64,000 nucleotides of DNA, from the NCBI RefSeq assembly GCF_004379255.2, contig NC_056052.1, positions 7,564,001 to 7,628,000 of the forward strand. The letters run 5' to 3'. The notes under the pieces were generated by a model that saw only the letters and a list, made by a program, of their open reading frames with translations, ran no database searches and was not told where the DNA came from. This stretch comes from Salvia splendens. Taxonomy: Eukaryota > Streptophyta > Magnoliopsida > Lamiales > Lamiaceae. Each line of letters begins with the position of its first letter. The first letter of the stretch is position 1. This document shows, piece by piece, positions 22,040 to 34,380 of this stretch. The translations under genes and the position numbers were made by a program.

Positions 22040-23604
22040 TGAAAGGGGTGTGAGTCTTATGAGTTATGCGCTTGCAAAATTCGATCTAAGCAATTGCTAG
22101 GTCGAGACACCACGCTTCTCCGAATTAACTGAATCACAGGGTCTAGTAACTCGAGGGATCGAATGGCGCTCCGGTCGTTGGGCACTCACGACTCTCCTTC
22201 AACAATTAAATTTCCTCAACCCGAATACTATGGATTAGTATAGGGAAGTGGAGTCGATCCCACAGAGATGGATTCGTAGGCTAGTATTGAGAGAATTTGG
22301 ACAAAATGGCTGCTGCCACGCAAAAGGGGTTGAGATTTTAACTACTACTAGACCTAGGCACAAAACGTAAATACTAGACCGAAGAACAAAGGACTCTTAA
22401 ACCAAGTAACAGGCAGAAAAGTTTAAACAATTCCTAGACCGAGTACATAACTACCGATAACCACTAGACAAAGGAAATAAAAAGTGGGGACCATGAAATC
22501 CAAGCCTGACAACGTACGGTAAAGCTGCAGCTAACAATCTTCATGCACTTTTCTAACTAATTCAGATTTGCAAATGGAGAAAACAGAGGAAATGCCCAGA
22601 TTCAAACATAATAAACAGATTTGGTCGACGGAAACTTACAATAACTCGAAGATACGACAGATCTACGTAAACTAGGCGAAATGAAATGTAAATACGTAAA
22701 CTAGGCATGGAAATCAAGTACTCCTTCTCAGATTACGTCGGACGCTTAATCCACTCCGGATCCAAGCCATCCGAACCCAACAAACAGCAAAACCAACGCC
22801 ATAACTCCGATTTTCACAGATCTACTCCAATCTCAATCAGTCATGAACAATCTGCAAACAAATCACAAACTCCAGCAAAACCCAACCTCCGATTCATCCA
22901 AAAAGCAGAACCATTCTTCAGATCCAAACAACAAGTATCGGCAATAAATCAGAACCAACTGCAAAAATAACTAACTCCGACAATCCTAACTCGAAATCAA
23001 TCGAACTCAACCAGCAAACCAGAAATGAACACAATAGACATAAGCGAAAGTAAAATCTGGAATAAAACCGGAAATATTGGTTGTCAAAAGAAAACCGAGC
23101 TTCGAACAGCGAAGCTCGGCGGAATCAGTGTAAATAGCAACGGAAATGTAAATTGTTTCTTCGCCCTTGAACTAGGACGGTGTTACAACCCTCGAACCAT
23201 TGTCGGAAGGCTAAACGTGAACCACCAGCCAAGTGCTAACTGGAATCTCTCGCGAATTCAGAGTCAAGTGTGTGGAAAGGTGAATCGAGCAAGGAGCTGT
23301 TAGTGAGGCCTCCAGCCGAGAAGGTCCCTCCAGCCTGCATGCTTCTCCCTTTTATAGATGCGGACATAGCCTTCTAGAGTTTTCGTAGAAATCCCTATTC
23401 TACCCTTCAACTCCGAGGCTTCCTCCGTCTAGCAATTTTCTTCTAATTGTTCACCCTTTCGCCAGTTTCCTAGGACCATGCAAGCGTCCTCTTCTTTTCC
23501 TGGATCTGGCGAAAAACTTCACATACCTGACTTAATTCAATGCGTTAGACCCAGCAATTTCATGAAATGAACCCCTAGACCGATGCATGAAATTAGCCTT
23601 ATCA
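22040..23604 (-). repeat. 3' LTR of Gypsy element 2
   Basis: 1,565 bases, reading TGATAAGG to CTTTCA on the minus strand. A TATA box lies on the minus strand at about 23350-23358 (CTATAAAAG). The inverted repeat with arms CCGAGCTTCG and CGAAGCTCGG is near 23096-23120. The conserved block GTGGGATCGACTCC lies at about 22251-22264 (minus). Confidence 0.9.
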
Positions 23605-24921
23605 AACTGCTCACACTTAAACCATGCTTGTCCTCAAGTATGAAAGACAAGAAAATAGGAATAAGGCGAATTTCAATGCATGGTTACCAAGTAAAACCCT
23701 AAAAATGAAAACAAAACAAACTCCTAGACCTAAGCATCTACGGACTAAGAAAAGAAAAGAACACAAAGAACAGAAACACAACAAAACAAACAAGCATGAA
23801 CTAGTTTCGAATTTTTAGCTACTATCCCCACAAGCTCAAGTTCAATCTGATCGATTACAGTCTTCAAATCTTCCCCCTTCCTTCGTCTGCCTAAACGGTC
23901 TGTCAGTTAGTCAAGATAGCCTATTGATTTCCCATCTGTTAGGTTCGCTTGATCACTCATTCCTCACCAGGGATGTTAGGATCAAAACGCTCCAAAGTTA
24001 GAGTTATACCACTGATGCGTCGGGTTATGAGAGTTTTCTCCCTATTCTTCCTCCTTTCCTATGAATTTCCCTGGGCCAGGCTACGATTTTTTCTGCCCTT
24101 GAGGATTATATTTTTTCTTTTTTTTTTCTCTTCCTCATTTTCTTGTATTATAACCCCTTTCCCCTGGACTTCGTCCAGCTTATTCCTCCTAGAAATATTT
24201 TATTTTATTTTATTTTTTTTTTATTTTTTTTTTACCTCCCCTGGACTTCGTCCAGCTTATTCCTCCTTAACCCATTTTTTCTCCTTCATACTCTACTCCC
24301 TAAGCATCAAGTGATAGCCCATTTTTTCATGTTAGCTCTAAAAGTGTTTAGGCTTATAACTCACTTTATAGTAGGGCTGTACAGCTAGGTTATCTAAGGC
24401 ATTTCCCATCGTCCTAACTTCATTCAGATCGCATTCGGCTTATTAAGGAAGAAAGTGTCAAAGTTGATCAGCTTTCTCTCTTCAATCACTCTTACTAAGG
24501 GGATCTCGCCTTATTATCTAGCTAGCTCATGCGAAGCACACATCCTAAGACACAAAAACGATACTTACTCCCCCCCTCCCGCTTCACTCAAGCTTGTCCC
24601 CAAGCCATCGTAGTGAAGGGGGGAAAAGGGAAGTACTAACAGCAGACTGACAAAGCAAACAACAACAAACACAAATACAGAGCAAAACTTCTCACACTTA
24701 GACCGAGCATCGGGCTAAGTGGGAGAAGGCGCAACAAACAAACCAAGGCATGCAAAAAAAAAAAACAAAACACCCCCTTCTCACACTTAGACCAAAAGTT
24801 GGGCTAAGTGTAAGAAAGGCAACACATATGTACAATTACAGAGCATGCTGGCATATAAGAACACAAACAAAACGGAAAATAAAAAAAAAGAAAATAAGGG
24901 TTACTTGGCTCCGTGGGGGGT
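23605..24921 (-). other. hairpin-rich 3' non-coding region of element 2
   Basis: Type A hairpins (27 bases each) lie at 24695-24721 and 24784-24810. Type B hairpins (CTGGAC-GAA-GTCCAG on the minus strand) lie at 24164-24178 and 24241-24255. Next to the LTR the minus strand reads GAGGACAAGCATGG and TTTAAGTGTGAGCAGTT, as in element 1. Long T runs on the plus strand (24111-24240) give phenylalanine-rich open frames that I do not believe. Confidence 0.75.
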
Positions 24922-27630
24922 TCAATTCGGGGTCTGGCCCCCGCGAGGGCCAGACTTTGGTGGCGCTGTCTGGTGGGTCACCTTAGCTTTCTTTCTGGCT
25001 GGCAACTCCGGCTTCTCATGTCGTTCTTCTGTCGGGCGGGGTACGGTTGTCTTCAATATCACGGGCCGAGAGGGAGATGGAGTAGTCTGGGGCCTTGGGG
25101 CATGCGGTGGCTTCTGCGCAGTCAGACTTCCTTGACCTGGCGTTGTAGAATCGCCGCTAGGCTTCGGAAGTTCCTTCGGTGTCTCTGGGAACCTTGCTCT
25201 AAGCCACTTTGTCATCGCCATCATCAACTCAACTCCTTCCGTCATCTTCCCAGTACATCTGGTCGATGTCGCCACAAGATCAGACATGCGCCCCTTGAGG
25301 GTCACCATTTCCTCCCTAACCTTCCGAACTTCCGTCCTTATTTCTTCCAGTTCCGTTCGTACTCCAGCGACATCTTTCCTGACACTCTCAGTACTATTCT
25401 TACTTTTTCCCCGCAGGGACACAATTTCCTCCCGAACCATCTTCATTTCTGACCTCATCCAACCAACCTCCTTTCGCACTTCCTCTACTTCTATCCTGGC
25501 TCCTGCTTCTACGTCAGCAGTATCCTTCACTTCCACCACATCGGGGTCCTGTTTCACCTGAGCCTCTGACTGCCCAACCTCGTAAAAGCATACTTCCCTT
25601 CCGCGTGCGATCAGCAACCCTTTATTGAAAAAATAATCCATGTTAAAAACTTCAGGGGGCGAACATGTCTTTACATCCGAGCAGGTGGCACGTGTATAGG
25701 TGCCGGGAAGGATTTGCAGTCACTTGATGGCAGGCTTGGGCTATCCAATAGCCCAAGTGAACTCTTACCCCCGTAGCCATGCACCATGTGAAGTATAGAT
25801 CGGCGGTAGTCAGAGCGTTGTTGGCTGTTCCCATTAAATTGTAACTAATAAAAGTCTGGGCAAATCGCAGGACCCTATTTTCGATGTGGTGTGCCTTCGA
25901 AAAGCTCGTTTTAAACTGACCCACCCTCGGGTGAGTCAAGAACTCCCAGGCGCTTTGCGCTTTGAATCCCGGCGTCATTTTCGATGGACCAATCATCCTC
26001 TCGTTCCACAGGCCCTCATCGTCCTCCGTTCGCGTCTGCAAACCCATCCGCAAGGTCTATTCCCGGATGCTCATCGTATGTTCCTCACTGAAAAGTCTGA
26101 AATTAATGGATTCGGCATCCAAATCGGTAGTGGACTTAAATCGAAAGGTGGAAAAGAATTCTCGAGCCAGGTCAATCGGAACCTCGGTAGTACTGTGCTT
26201 GAGCAACCAATCGAAGCCTATTGCGTCGATATAAGTCCGGAATTCATCATTGCAAGCAATCGTTTTGAGCTCCGACGAGCTATACATCTTTCCTGACTTA
26301 GCGACCTTCCCCTCAGTACTCTTCTCCTTATAAATGGCCGTGCGCTTTGGGTCGTCAAACGTCCTCATTTCATCTAGCAAGTTGTTTGTTATCCACACTT
26401 CGGTTGGCTCAAAGTTGAATTCCTCTTCCTGTTCTTCTTCCGAGTCGCTGGACTCAGAAGGGCTCTCGGTTTCTGCGGCATATGGTACCTTAGCTGCCGG
26501 CTGAAGTGTGGATTCAGTAGAGTTCCCTCTCGCCTTCTTGGTCGAGGAAGGAGCAATTTGTTTCCCATTCCTTTTCTTCTCAGCCGCTTGGCGACGCTTC
26601 TCCTCATCACTCTCCCCCCTGCCAGGTCTGGGAGAGTTCACCTGTTCAGATGCTGCGGTCTCTAGACCCAGCGATTCTTCCTCCGTCGGCTCCACTGTTT
26701 CATCAATCTCATCAATGAGGCTCCGGCGAGCCCGTCTCCTAGCATCTCTGGGGTTGACCGGAGAGTCGGTATCCTCTGGAATCTCGGTCAGATCCACAAT
26801 CAACTTCACCCCGGCGTCAGCGGGTTCCTGGCTAATTTCAGAATCGAGGGCTTCTCCCTCCTTGGACAACAATGGGGTTGCCCCCGAGATGTAAACAAGG
26901 GTCTCTACCCCCTCAAATCTTTCCCCGACGTGGGCCTCAGTACCCATCGGTTTCTCAGGGGTATCCCCCTCCACATTTTGTTCAGAAATTAGGGCCTCGT
27001 CGCCCCCATCTTCACCAACTATAGGGGCCTCCCCCCCACAGATTTTTCCAAAACAGGGGTTTCCCCCTCAGAAATACTAACAGCAGCAACAAAATCTTTG
27101 ACTTCCCCAGATGGTTCCAGAACATCTCTCTCAACATATTCCTCACTAGCAAGTACGGGCTTCACCCCCTCAGAAACACTAATCGAAACAGGGGTTTCCC
27201 CCTCAGTTGCAGAGTCTACCCTTGGTTTGCACATAGCCAACAATTCCAACCCAGTGACCAAATCTGAGTCGTCTTCACGATTCCCTGCGGTGGTTGGTTC
27301 CGGGCTAGTGGTCGTGGATTCTTGAATGTCCTCTGGTTGTGTGGTGGTCTCAGGAACAACTGTCTCCTCTGGTACGGCAGTGGGTTCCGGAATGGCGATG
27401 GCTTCTTGAACGGTTTCAGGTTCGGCGACGGGTTCTGAGACGGCCTCCGGTTGTGGTACACTAGAAAACGGAGCAGCCTGTACGGATTTACCCATTGCGG
27501 TTGCAAACATGGCGAATGCCTCCATCGCCTTCTCCGCACCCCCAAATTTCTGGAATAGCTCGGCCATAAACGCCGCCGCCCCAGAGTCGGCGGACCCTGA
27601 GGTGCTTCCGGTTCCTTGTTTGTTTTCCAT
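24922..27630 (-). pseudogene. third (env-position) ORF of Gypsy element 2, broken
   Basis: It starts at ATG 27628-27630 (MENKQGTGSTSGSADSG). The N-terminal third is Pro/Glu/Thr-rich with EGETPV repeats (26870-27205). The middle carries the plant-transposon domain (YIDAIGFDWLLKHSTTEVP, FFSTFRFKSTTDLDAESINF, RFAQTFISYNLMGTANNAL). The last part (from 25641) has a long heptad-like coiled coil, VEEVRKEVGWMRSEMKMVRE onward, then a Pro-rich basic tail ending at 24922. Breaks: a frame change between 27019 and 26974, a stop at about 26055, and an internal deletion after CHLLG (about 25660) that shifts the frame back. So gag-pol is open while this ORF is not. No membrane segment is visible. Confidence 0.7.
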
Positions 27631-28234
27631 GGATGTTCTGTGGAATTTTTGTAAAGAATTTGGGGCGGAATTTGCAGATTAGGGTTAGAGAGAGAGAAAA
27701 AGGGGAGAGGAAATTGGGGATTTTTTGTGTTTGTGAATATTGGAGAGAGAATAGGTAATGAAAATAAGAAGGCAAAACCGATTTTAGTGTAGGCATGAGA
27801 GAGGACGTTTTTGGCAGGCGGTTGCAGGTGATGACGCTTGCGACCGTACGCCTCCCCATAAAGTTCCTTTTGAAATCCGAACCGGTGCCAACTCCCTCCA
27901 AAATTTTTACTCCACAACTCCTTGCCCTTGTGAATTCCTTTTGCAAAATCACACTTAAAGAAAAACATTAAACTAAAAATTGAAACGCCAGACTCCCTGG
28001 GTCTAGGGTATGACAGTATCAAAAAAATTCCTTAAGGAGTCTGGTATTTCGAAAATATTTTTAGAAGATTATTTTTTTTTCTGATTTGTTTGGGTTTTTC
28101 TTGATTTAAAGAAAGCGATTGAATACTTACAATTTATGTTCAAGTGTTCTCAAGATTCCCTAGGTCAGGTCATGCTAAAACTTCTTGGATGCTGGACCTA
28201 AGAAATCTCTAAGAACACTCACTTCCCAGATCTA
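27631..28234 (-). promoter_or_regulatory. CT-rich leader before the third ORF of element 2
   Basis: On the minus strand the gap between pol and the third ORF has TTCTCTCTCC, TTTCTCTCTCTCTAACCCTA and a GCAG before the start codon. The layout is the same as at 15049-15647 in element 1. The telo-box-like AACCCTAA and the pyrimidine patches suggest a promoter or spliced leader. Confidence 0.45.
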
Positions 28235-31200
28235 TTAGGCGATATCGTGGAGTGCGCGTAGTGGCATTTCGTCCACTACACACATCTCCGAGCTATCCCT
28301 AAATACCTTTACCCTATGACCGTTAACAAGAAAAGGAGTAGAGTTTGAAGAACTTCCCTGGATTTCTACAGCTCCATTTGCACGCAAACTCACAACAGTG
28401 TATGGCCTAATCCATTTGGACTTTAACTTACCAGGCATTAGCTTGAGCCGGGATTGGAATAGGAGAACCTTCTGCCCGACTTGCAATTCCTTGACCCGGA
28501 GGTTCTTGTCATGCCAGAGTCTTGTTTTCTCTTTGTACCACATCGCCGATTCATATGATTCCAGCCTTAGCTCCTCGAACTCCTGCACCTGCAATTTCTT
28601 CTCTTCCTCGCAGGATTCGGGTCTCATGTTTATTTCCTTGACCGCCCAATATGCTCGGTGTTCTACTCCCACGGGCAAGTGACACATTTTGCCGAACACA
28701 AGCCTATATGGTGACATCCCAATAGGCGTCTTGTATGCCGTCCGGTAAGCCCATAGTGCGTCTCCAAGCCTCTTACTCCAATCTTTCCTGGACGGATTAA
28801 CCGTCTTTTCCAGTATCGTCTTTATTTCTCTGTTGGATATTTCCGCCTGGCCGTTGGATTGAGGATGATAAGGTGTAGACAGTCTGTGATGGACGCCATA
28901 TTTTCTCATCAGAGCTTCAATAGTCCGGTTGCGGAAGTGTGTCCCATTGTCAGATATTATAGCTCTGGGCACTCCGTACCTGTTGAAAATGTTAGCTCTA
29001 AGAAACTTTGCTACCTCCTTAGCTTCACACGAGGTGGTTGCTTTTGCCTCTATCCATTTTGACACATAATCCACTGCCACAAGTATGTAGGTGTTCCCGT
29101 ATGAAGACGGAAATGGACCCATGAAGTCCATCCCCCAAACATCGAAGATCTCACACACAATCACTGGGACTTGCGGCATCTCATCCCTCCTAGATATTCC
29201 CCCGGTCTGTTGATACCTCTCACAATTCTGACAAAACTCGAACGCATCCTTATGCAACGTAGGCCAGTAAAAACTACTATCTAACACCTTCCTTGCTGTC
29301 TTCCTAGGTCCAAAGTAACCTCCACAAGCTAGGGCATTGCAATGATTCAGCACATCCCTCTGTTCCCACTCCGGGATACACCTCCGGATTACTTGGTCGG
29401 CTCCCATTCGCCACAAATACGGGTCATCCCAGAAATAGTACTTGGCCTCGCTCTTCAATTTCATCTTCTGGGCCCGGGAGATTACTTGCGAACTGGGCAC
29501 TTCTCCAGTGACTAAGTAATTTGCCAGATCTGCGAACCATGGCTCAGCGTTTTGATGGCATTTCCCTTTTTCGTCATCCCCTGGACCTGTTAACTCCATA
29601 ACCTCCTCCCAGCTGGTAGGTCGAGGAAATTTTTTCACGTAGTACAAATGTTCCTCAGGGAATGCGTCCGGTATTGCTTCCTCGGTCTCCCTTTGAAATA
29701 TCCTGCTCAGATGATCGGCTACTTTATTTTCAGTTCCCTTTTTATCTCTAACTTCCCAATCGAATTCTTGCAAAAGCAACACCCAACGGATTAATCTCGG
29801 CTTGGATTCTTTCTTCGCCAGCAAGTACTTTATCGCAGCGTGATCAGTGAAGACTATTACCCTCGACCCAAGCAAATATGGTCGGAATTTTTCAAAAGAG
29901 TACACGACTGCCAACATTTCCTTCTCCGTGGTGTTATAGTTTTTTTGGGCCTGGTTGAGCGTTTTTGACGCATAGAAAATTACATAACTTTTTCCGTCAA
30001 CTCTTTGACCTAGCACCGCCCCTACTGCATAGTCACTCGCGTCGCACATTATTTCAAATGGCAAACTCCAATCGGGCGCTCGGATAATGGGAGCCGATAC
30101 TAGTCTATCTTTCAGTAGTTGAAAAGCCTTTATGCACTCCTCATTGAAAACAAACTCAACATCATTGTGCAGCAAATGAGTGAGTGGCTGAGCAATCTTC
30201 GCAAAATCCTTAATGAATCTTCTATAAAATCCTGCGTGCCCTAGGAATCCTCTTACCTCCTTCTGGTTCGTCGGGTAAGGCAGTTTTGATATCACCTCAA
30301 TCTTTGCCTGGTCTACCTGTATACCTTTTTCCGAGACTACGTGCCCTAGGACAATTCCCTTAGGGACCATAAAGTGGCATTTCTCGAAGTTCAAAACCAA
30401 ATGTTTTTCCTGGCATCTTCTCAATACTTTATCCAGACTAGCCAAACATGAGTCAAATGAATTCCCGTACACAGTGAAGTCGTCCATAAAAATCTCGATG
30501 CAGTCCTCCAAAAGATCCGAGAAGATACTCATCATACACCGCTGAAAAGTGCCTGGCGCATTGCACAGGCCAAACGGCATCCTCCTGTAAGCATACGTGC
30601 CGAAAGGACACGTGAAAGTTGTCTTCTCCTGGTCCTCGGGATCCACATAGATTTGAAAATACCCACTATACCCGTCTAGGAAACAGAAGTATTGCTTGCC
30701 CGTTAGCCTCTCCAGCATCTGGTCAATGAAGGGTAGAGGGAAATGATCTTTCTTGGTCGCTTCATTTAACTTCCTATAATCGATGCACATCCTCCACCTA
30801 GTGACTAGTCTAGTGGGCACCAATTCATTCTTGTCGTTCTTGACCACCTGTATTCCTGACTTCTTGGGTACCATATGGACTGGACTCACCCATTCACTGT
30901 CTGGTATGGAATAAATGATTCCTAGGGAGAGTAGTTTCAATACTTCCTTCAACACTTCCTCCCTCATGTTAGGATTCAATTTGCGTTGAGGGTCTCTGCA
31001 GGCTTTTGCTCCTTCCTCCAAGCGGATGTGATGCATGCACAAATCTGGACTAATTCCTACCAGGTCAGAGAGTGTCCACCCAATAGCCTTCTTGTTTCTT
31101 CGGATTACCTTCAGCAGTTCCTCTTCTTGTCCCTCGGTCAAGCTGCTGTTGATAATAACAGGGAAAGTTTCGTTCTCCTCTAGATAAGCATACTTTAGGC

Positions 31201-34200
31201 CTGGTGGAAGTGTTTTCAGCTCTTTCTTGGGAACATCTTTTTCCGGGGGCAAGGGATTTTTCTCTGTTACTTCCGTAGTTATTCCCTTCCTTGACCCAGC
31301 AGAACCTTCCACACTCGCCACATAAGGTGTATTCCTTGACCTGGCTAGCTCCGGATTTGCACAGAATTCCAGAATTGCTTCAGCTAACTCCTCATCAGAT
31401 AACTCACTTGTGTTCATTGCTTGACACCAACTGGCTACCTCTCTATCAATGTCAAGACTCATCTCGGAGTTCTCAATCTGTTCCTGCATTAATTCCGTCT
31501 CAAGATATTCCTGGACCAAAGGGTTAATAACATCTATAGCATGCAAATTTTCAACGTCAAGAGGTTTCTTCATTGCCTCATCAATGCTGAATGTATATTT
31601 CTCCCCATTGTAATCAAGGCAAATTGTTCCATCAAAAACATCAATGATAGTCTTAGCGGTTCGTAGGAAGGGTCTCCCTAAAAGTACTCCGCCCGACTCA
31701 GCAGACTCATTATCACTCATCTTAATCACATGGAAATCAGCAGGGTACAAAAAGTCATGTACCCTGACTATCACATTCTCAAGCACCCCTTCAGGACAGA
31801 TGCATGACCTATCCGCCAATTGAATCACAACTTTCGTATCTACCATGCCTACCCCAACTAACTTCTTGTATATGGAAAGTGGTAACACGTTTATCGACGT
31901 ACCTAAATCACACATAGCATGCTCGATTTTCACATTACCAATAGAGATGGGTAAGGTGAACATACCTGGGTCATTGCATTTTGAAGGCATCTTCCTTTTC
32001 TGAATTACTGCGGAGACATTCTCGCCTATCAGAATTTTCCCACTGGGCCTAGCCTTCCCAGCTATAAATTCCTTGATGAACTTGCTAAAGACTGGCATCT
32101 TCAGGGCCTGTAAAAATGGCAGATTGATTTCCAACTTCCCAAAAATGTCCATGAAGTCTACCGGTTCTTCCTTCTGTTTCTTGGCTTCCCCCCGACTCGG
32201 AAAGGGTTTCAGTCGCTTCCCTGCTCCGGTAGAACTTTCAGCTGATAACTCTCCAGTTTCTTTTCCCACTGCCTCATCTTCCAACTCCGGCTCTGGATCG
32301 AGGAAGAAAGGTTCGGTCGGTCTACGCAATTGTTTCTCCAAATCTTTCTCCTCAAGGTCATCCTTGACCAAGGGACTTCCTCCCTCCAAGTGCCTGGGTC
32401 TGGGAGTTGTATCCTCTTTCTTCTTGCCTTCCTTAGGATCTGTCCCCTCCTTTGTTCTCACCACCGGTCCCTCATATCCTTTCCCGGACCTCAAGGTAAT
32501 CTGACTTATATTAGCTCTATCAGGTGGCCTTACTGAGGCCGGAATTTTTCCTTCGTTTCCCCGCATGTCACTCAAAGAAGTGGCTATTTGGGACAATTGC
32601 TTAGCCAACATATCCATGGCTGCTTTCTGCTCCTGTTGAGCATCTTGCAGCTTGTGCACTACGTCATTGTTCGATTGCAGGTTGTTTTGCATATGTTGCT
32701 GAGAACTGACGAGGTCTTGCACCATATCATCGATATTCTTTGTTAACTTTGGTGGTTGACTGGGTCCCGGCCCTATACTCAGAGTCGGTCCACTTGCTTG
32801 ATTCTGACGAGCGTTTCCTTGACCGCCTGAAGAGTTATTGTATTGATTTCCTTGGCCCTGGTAATTGTTTTGGAAATTCCTTTGGTGCGGTGGTACATAA
32901 GGGTTCCCTTGATTATTCTGATTCCTGTTTCCCCAGCTCGAGTGGTCACCTTGGTTCCGATCAATCCAGTTGCCCTGCCCCTCTTGATTCCTTCCTGACC
33001 AGTTACCTTGTCTTTCGGGCTGAGGTGCAAACTGCTGACTTTGTTGTGGTGCCGGCTGATTCTGTTCGTTGTCAGTCCATCTGAAATTCGGATGGTTTCT
33101 CCAAGGCGCATCTCTCTGTCTCCCTGGATTCCAGCTCCCATCGGGATTCCAACTTCCCATTGCATTGACCTGGGCCTGATAATCTCCTTCCTGGGTCCCG
33201 TAATATTGTTGCATTTGATTATCTCCTGGACCAGGAGATTTCTCCTTCCCTTGTGAAGCCAGTGGAATCGTCTTTTCAATCGCGTTCAAAAGAGCCTTCT
33301 CGAGCCTATCAATCCTCGCTTCGACTTTGTTATCTTCTTGTTCTCTCCCAGCATGCACCGATCCTCTTTTCACTGCATTCCTAGGGTTATCGTACTCCTT
33401 CTTAGAGTCAATCAACTTCCCTAGGATCTCTCTTGCCTCACTTCCCCTTTTTCTTGTGAAATTTCCCCCACTCGAGGAGTTCATTAAGTCCTTTGACTCG
33501 GGAGTGGCTCCTTCGTAAAACAGAGAGTAGGTCTCTGCCTCTATCATCCGGTGATTCGGGCATGCATCCAACAACCCCTTAAATCTCGACCAGTACTGAC
33601 TCAACGATTCATCGTAATCTTGCTTACACTCTAGTATTTCTTTCTTAAGTGCATTCGTCTTGTTGGATGGGAAGAAATAATCTAAGAATTCCAACTTGAA
33701 GTCCCTCCACGTGCGGATAGAATCCGGAGGCAACCTCAATAGCCACGTATTAGCTTCCCCCTTCAAGGTAAACGGAATCGCTCGTAAGCGATAATCCTCC
33801 TCTGTTGCATCATTCGGCCTCTTCTGAATACCACATAACTTACTGAATTCATTTAAGAACTCATACGGACACTCATTTCTACGCCCAGAGAACGTCGGCA
33901 AGATGCCGAGTACGTTTGTCTTGATCTCGATAGTCCTCTGGCGTGGATTCATTACTATAGCTTGAGCTGGTTCTCCATCTAAATGGGCAGTGAGAGAGCC
34001 GATTTCTGGATCTGGGTCTACCACCTGCGCCATGACTAATTCCTCTGCTTCCCCTGTTTCTGACTCTGTTTCTGATTCGGGTGGTGATTCTGGATCTTCG
34101 CGTCCTGATGACGTCCAAGATTCGTCGCTAGTAAATTCACTCGGAAACGGGCCTCCCATGGTGAACCCTGATCTGGTGGTCACAGTAGAGACTGTATCCT

Positions 34201-34276
34201 TAACCCGCCAACCAAACTGGCCGTGTGTCCACCCAGATGAGTTGCTCGAGTAGGTAGACCTTGAGCCTCTGCTCAT
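28235..34276 (-). CDS. gag-pol polyprotein of Gypsy element 2, 2,013 residues
   Basis: The frame is open from ATG 34274-34276 to TAA 28235-28237; an upstream in-frame ATG at 34357 lies between the primer site and this start and is less likely. Approximate order by residue: gag core 120-320; Gln/Asn-rich linker 380-530; aspartic protease near 790 ([14 protein letters not shown]); reverse transcriptase 1130-1330 with catalytic FMDD near 1262; RNase H 1410-1520 ([24 protein letters not shown]); integrase from about 1645 with [14 protein letters not shown] and AEISNRE for the D, D and E residues. The integrase zinc finger is damaged: GGHFG of element 1 is GGYFG here (29315-29317) and CERC is CERY (29214-29216), so two of four ligands are lost. 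It makes and integrates element cDNA, but integration by this copy is doubtful. Confidence 0.93.
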   Translation of the reverse strand: MSRGSRSTYSSNSSGWTHGQFGWRVKDTVSTVTTRSGFTMGGPFPSEFTSDESWTSSGREDPESPPESETESETGEAEELVMAQVVDPDPEIGSLTAHLDGEPAQAIVMNPRQRTIEIKTNVLGILPTFSGRRNECPYEFLNEFSKLCGIQKRPNDATEEDYRLRAIPFTLKGEANTWLLRLPPDSIRTWRDFKLEFLDYFFPSNKTNALKKEILECKQDYDESLSQYWSRFKGLLDACPNHRMIEAETYSLFYEGATPESKDLMNSSSGGNFTRKRGSEAREILGKLIDSKKEYDNPRNAVKRGSVHAGREQEDNKVEARIDRLEKALLNAIEKTIPLASQGKEKSPGPGDNQMQQYYGTQEGDYQAQVNAMGSWNPDGSWNPGRQRDAPWRNHPNFRWTDNEQNQPAPQQSQQFAPQPERQGNWSGRNQEGQGNWIDRNQGDHSSWGNRNQNNQGNPYVPPHQRNFQNNYQGQGNQYNNSSGGQGNARQNQASGPTLSIGPGPSQPPKLTKNIDDMVQDLVSSQQHMQNNLQSNNDVVHKLQDAQQEQKAAMDMLAKQLSQIATSLSDMRGNEGKIPASVRPPDRANISQITLRSGKGYEGPVVRTKEGTDPKEGKKKEDTTPRPRHLEGGSPLVKDDLEEKDLEKQLRRPTEPFFLDPEPELEDEAVGKETGELSAESSTGAGKRLKPFPSRGEAKKQKEEPVDFMDIFGKLEINLPFLQALKMPVFSKFIKEFIAGKARPSGKILIGENVSAVIQKRKMPSKCNDPGMFTLPISIGNVKIEHAMCDLGTSINVLPLSIYKKLVGVGMVDTKVVIQLADRSCICPEGVLENVIVRVHDFLYPADFHVIKMSDNESAESGGVLLGRPFLRTAKTIIDVFDGTICLDYNGEKYTFSIDEAMKKPLDVENLHAIDVINPLVQEYLETELMQEQIENSEMSLDIDREVASWCQAMNTSELSDEELAEAILEFCANPELARSRNTPYVASVEGSAGSRKGITTEVTEKNPLPPEKDVPKKELKTLPPGLKYAYLEENETFPVIINSSLTEGQEEELLKVIRRNKKAIGWTLSDLVGISPDLCMHHIRLEEGAKACRDPQRKLNPNMREEVLKEVLKLLSLGIIYSIPDSEWVSPVHMVPKKSGIQVVKNDKNELVPTRLVTRWRMCIDYRKLNEATKKDHFPLPFIDQMLERLTGKQYFCFLDGYSGYFQIYVDPEDQEKTTFTCPFGTYAYRRMPFGLCNAPGTFQRCMMSIFSDLLEDCIEIFMDDFTVYGNSFDSCLASLDKVLRRCQEKHLVLNFEKCHFMVPKGIVLGHVVSEKGIQVDQAKIEVISKLPYPTNQKEVRGFLGHAGFYRRFIKDFAKIAQPLTHLLHNDVEFVFNEECIKAFQLLKDRLVSAPIIRAPDWSLPFEIMCDASDYAVGAVLGQRVDGKSYVIFYASKTLNQAQKNYNTTEKEMLAVVYSFEKFRPYLLGSRVIVFTDHAAIKYLLAKKESKPRLIRWVLLLQEFDWEVRDKKGTENKVADHLSRIFQRETEEAIPDAFPEEHLYYVKKFPRPTSWEEVMELTGPGDDEKGKCHQNAEPWFADLANYLVTGEVPSSQVISRAQKMKLKSEAKYYFWDDPYLWRMGADQVIRRCIPEWEQRDVLNHCNALACGGYFGPRKTARKVLDSSFYWPTLHKDAFEFCQNCERYQQTGGISRRDEMPQVPVIVCEIFDVWGMDFMGPFPSSYGNTYILVAVDYVSKWIEAKATTSCEAKEVAKFLRANIFNRYGVPRAIISDNGTHFRNRTIEALMRKYGVHHRLSTPYHPQSNGQAEISNREIKTILEKTVNPSRKDWSKRLGDALWAYRTAYKTPIGMSPYRLVFGKMCHLPVGVEHRAYWAVKEINMRPESCEEEKKLQVQEFEELRLESYESAMWYKEKTRLWHDKNLRVKELQVGQKVLLFQSRLKLMPGKLKSKWIRPYTVVSLRANGAVEIQGSSSNSTPFLVNGHRVKVFRDSSEMCVVDEMPLRALHDIA

Positions 34277-34360
34277 AAACTGCAAACAAAAAGAGAAAGA
34301 AAACAAATCAAAACTATTTACACCACAGACTCTGAACACTAGCACTAAGCACGCCATCCA

Positions 34361-34378
34361 TCCCCGGCAACGGCGCCA
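34361..34378 (-). other. primer binding site of element 2, tRNA-Asp type
   Basis: The minus strand reads TGGCGCCGTTGCCGGGGA two bases inside the 5' LTR, identical to the site in element 1 and complementary to the tRNA-Asp 3' end. Confidence 0.85.
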
Positions 34379-34380
34379 TT

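Noticed and set aside
23949..24388. Phe/Leu-rich plus-strand frames
   Set aside because: They come from T runs in the minus-strand non-coding region of Gypsy element 2.
24922..27630. Third ORF as a retroviral envelope
   Set aside because: It occupies the env position, but I see no signal peptide, no membrane helix and no cleavage motif. Coiled coil and nuclear-type basic tails fit the plant-transposon domain better.
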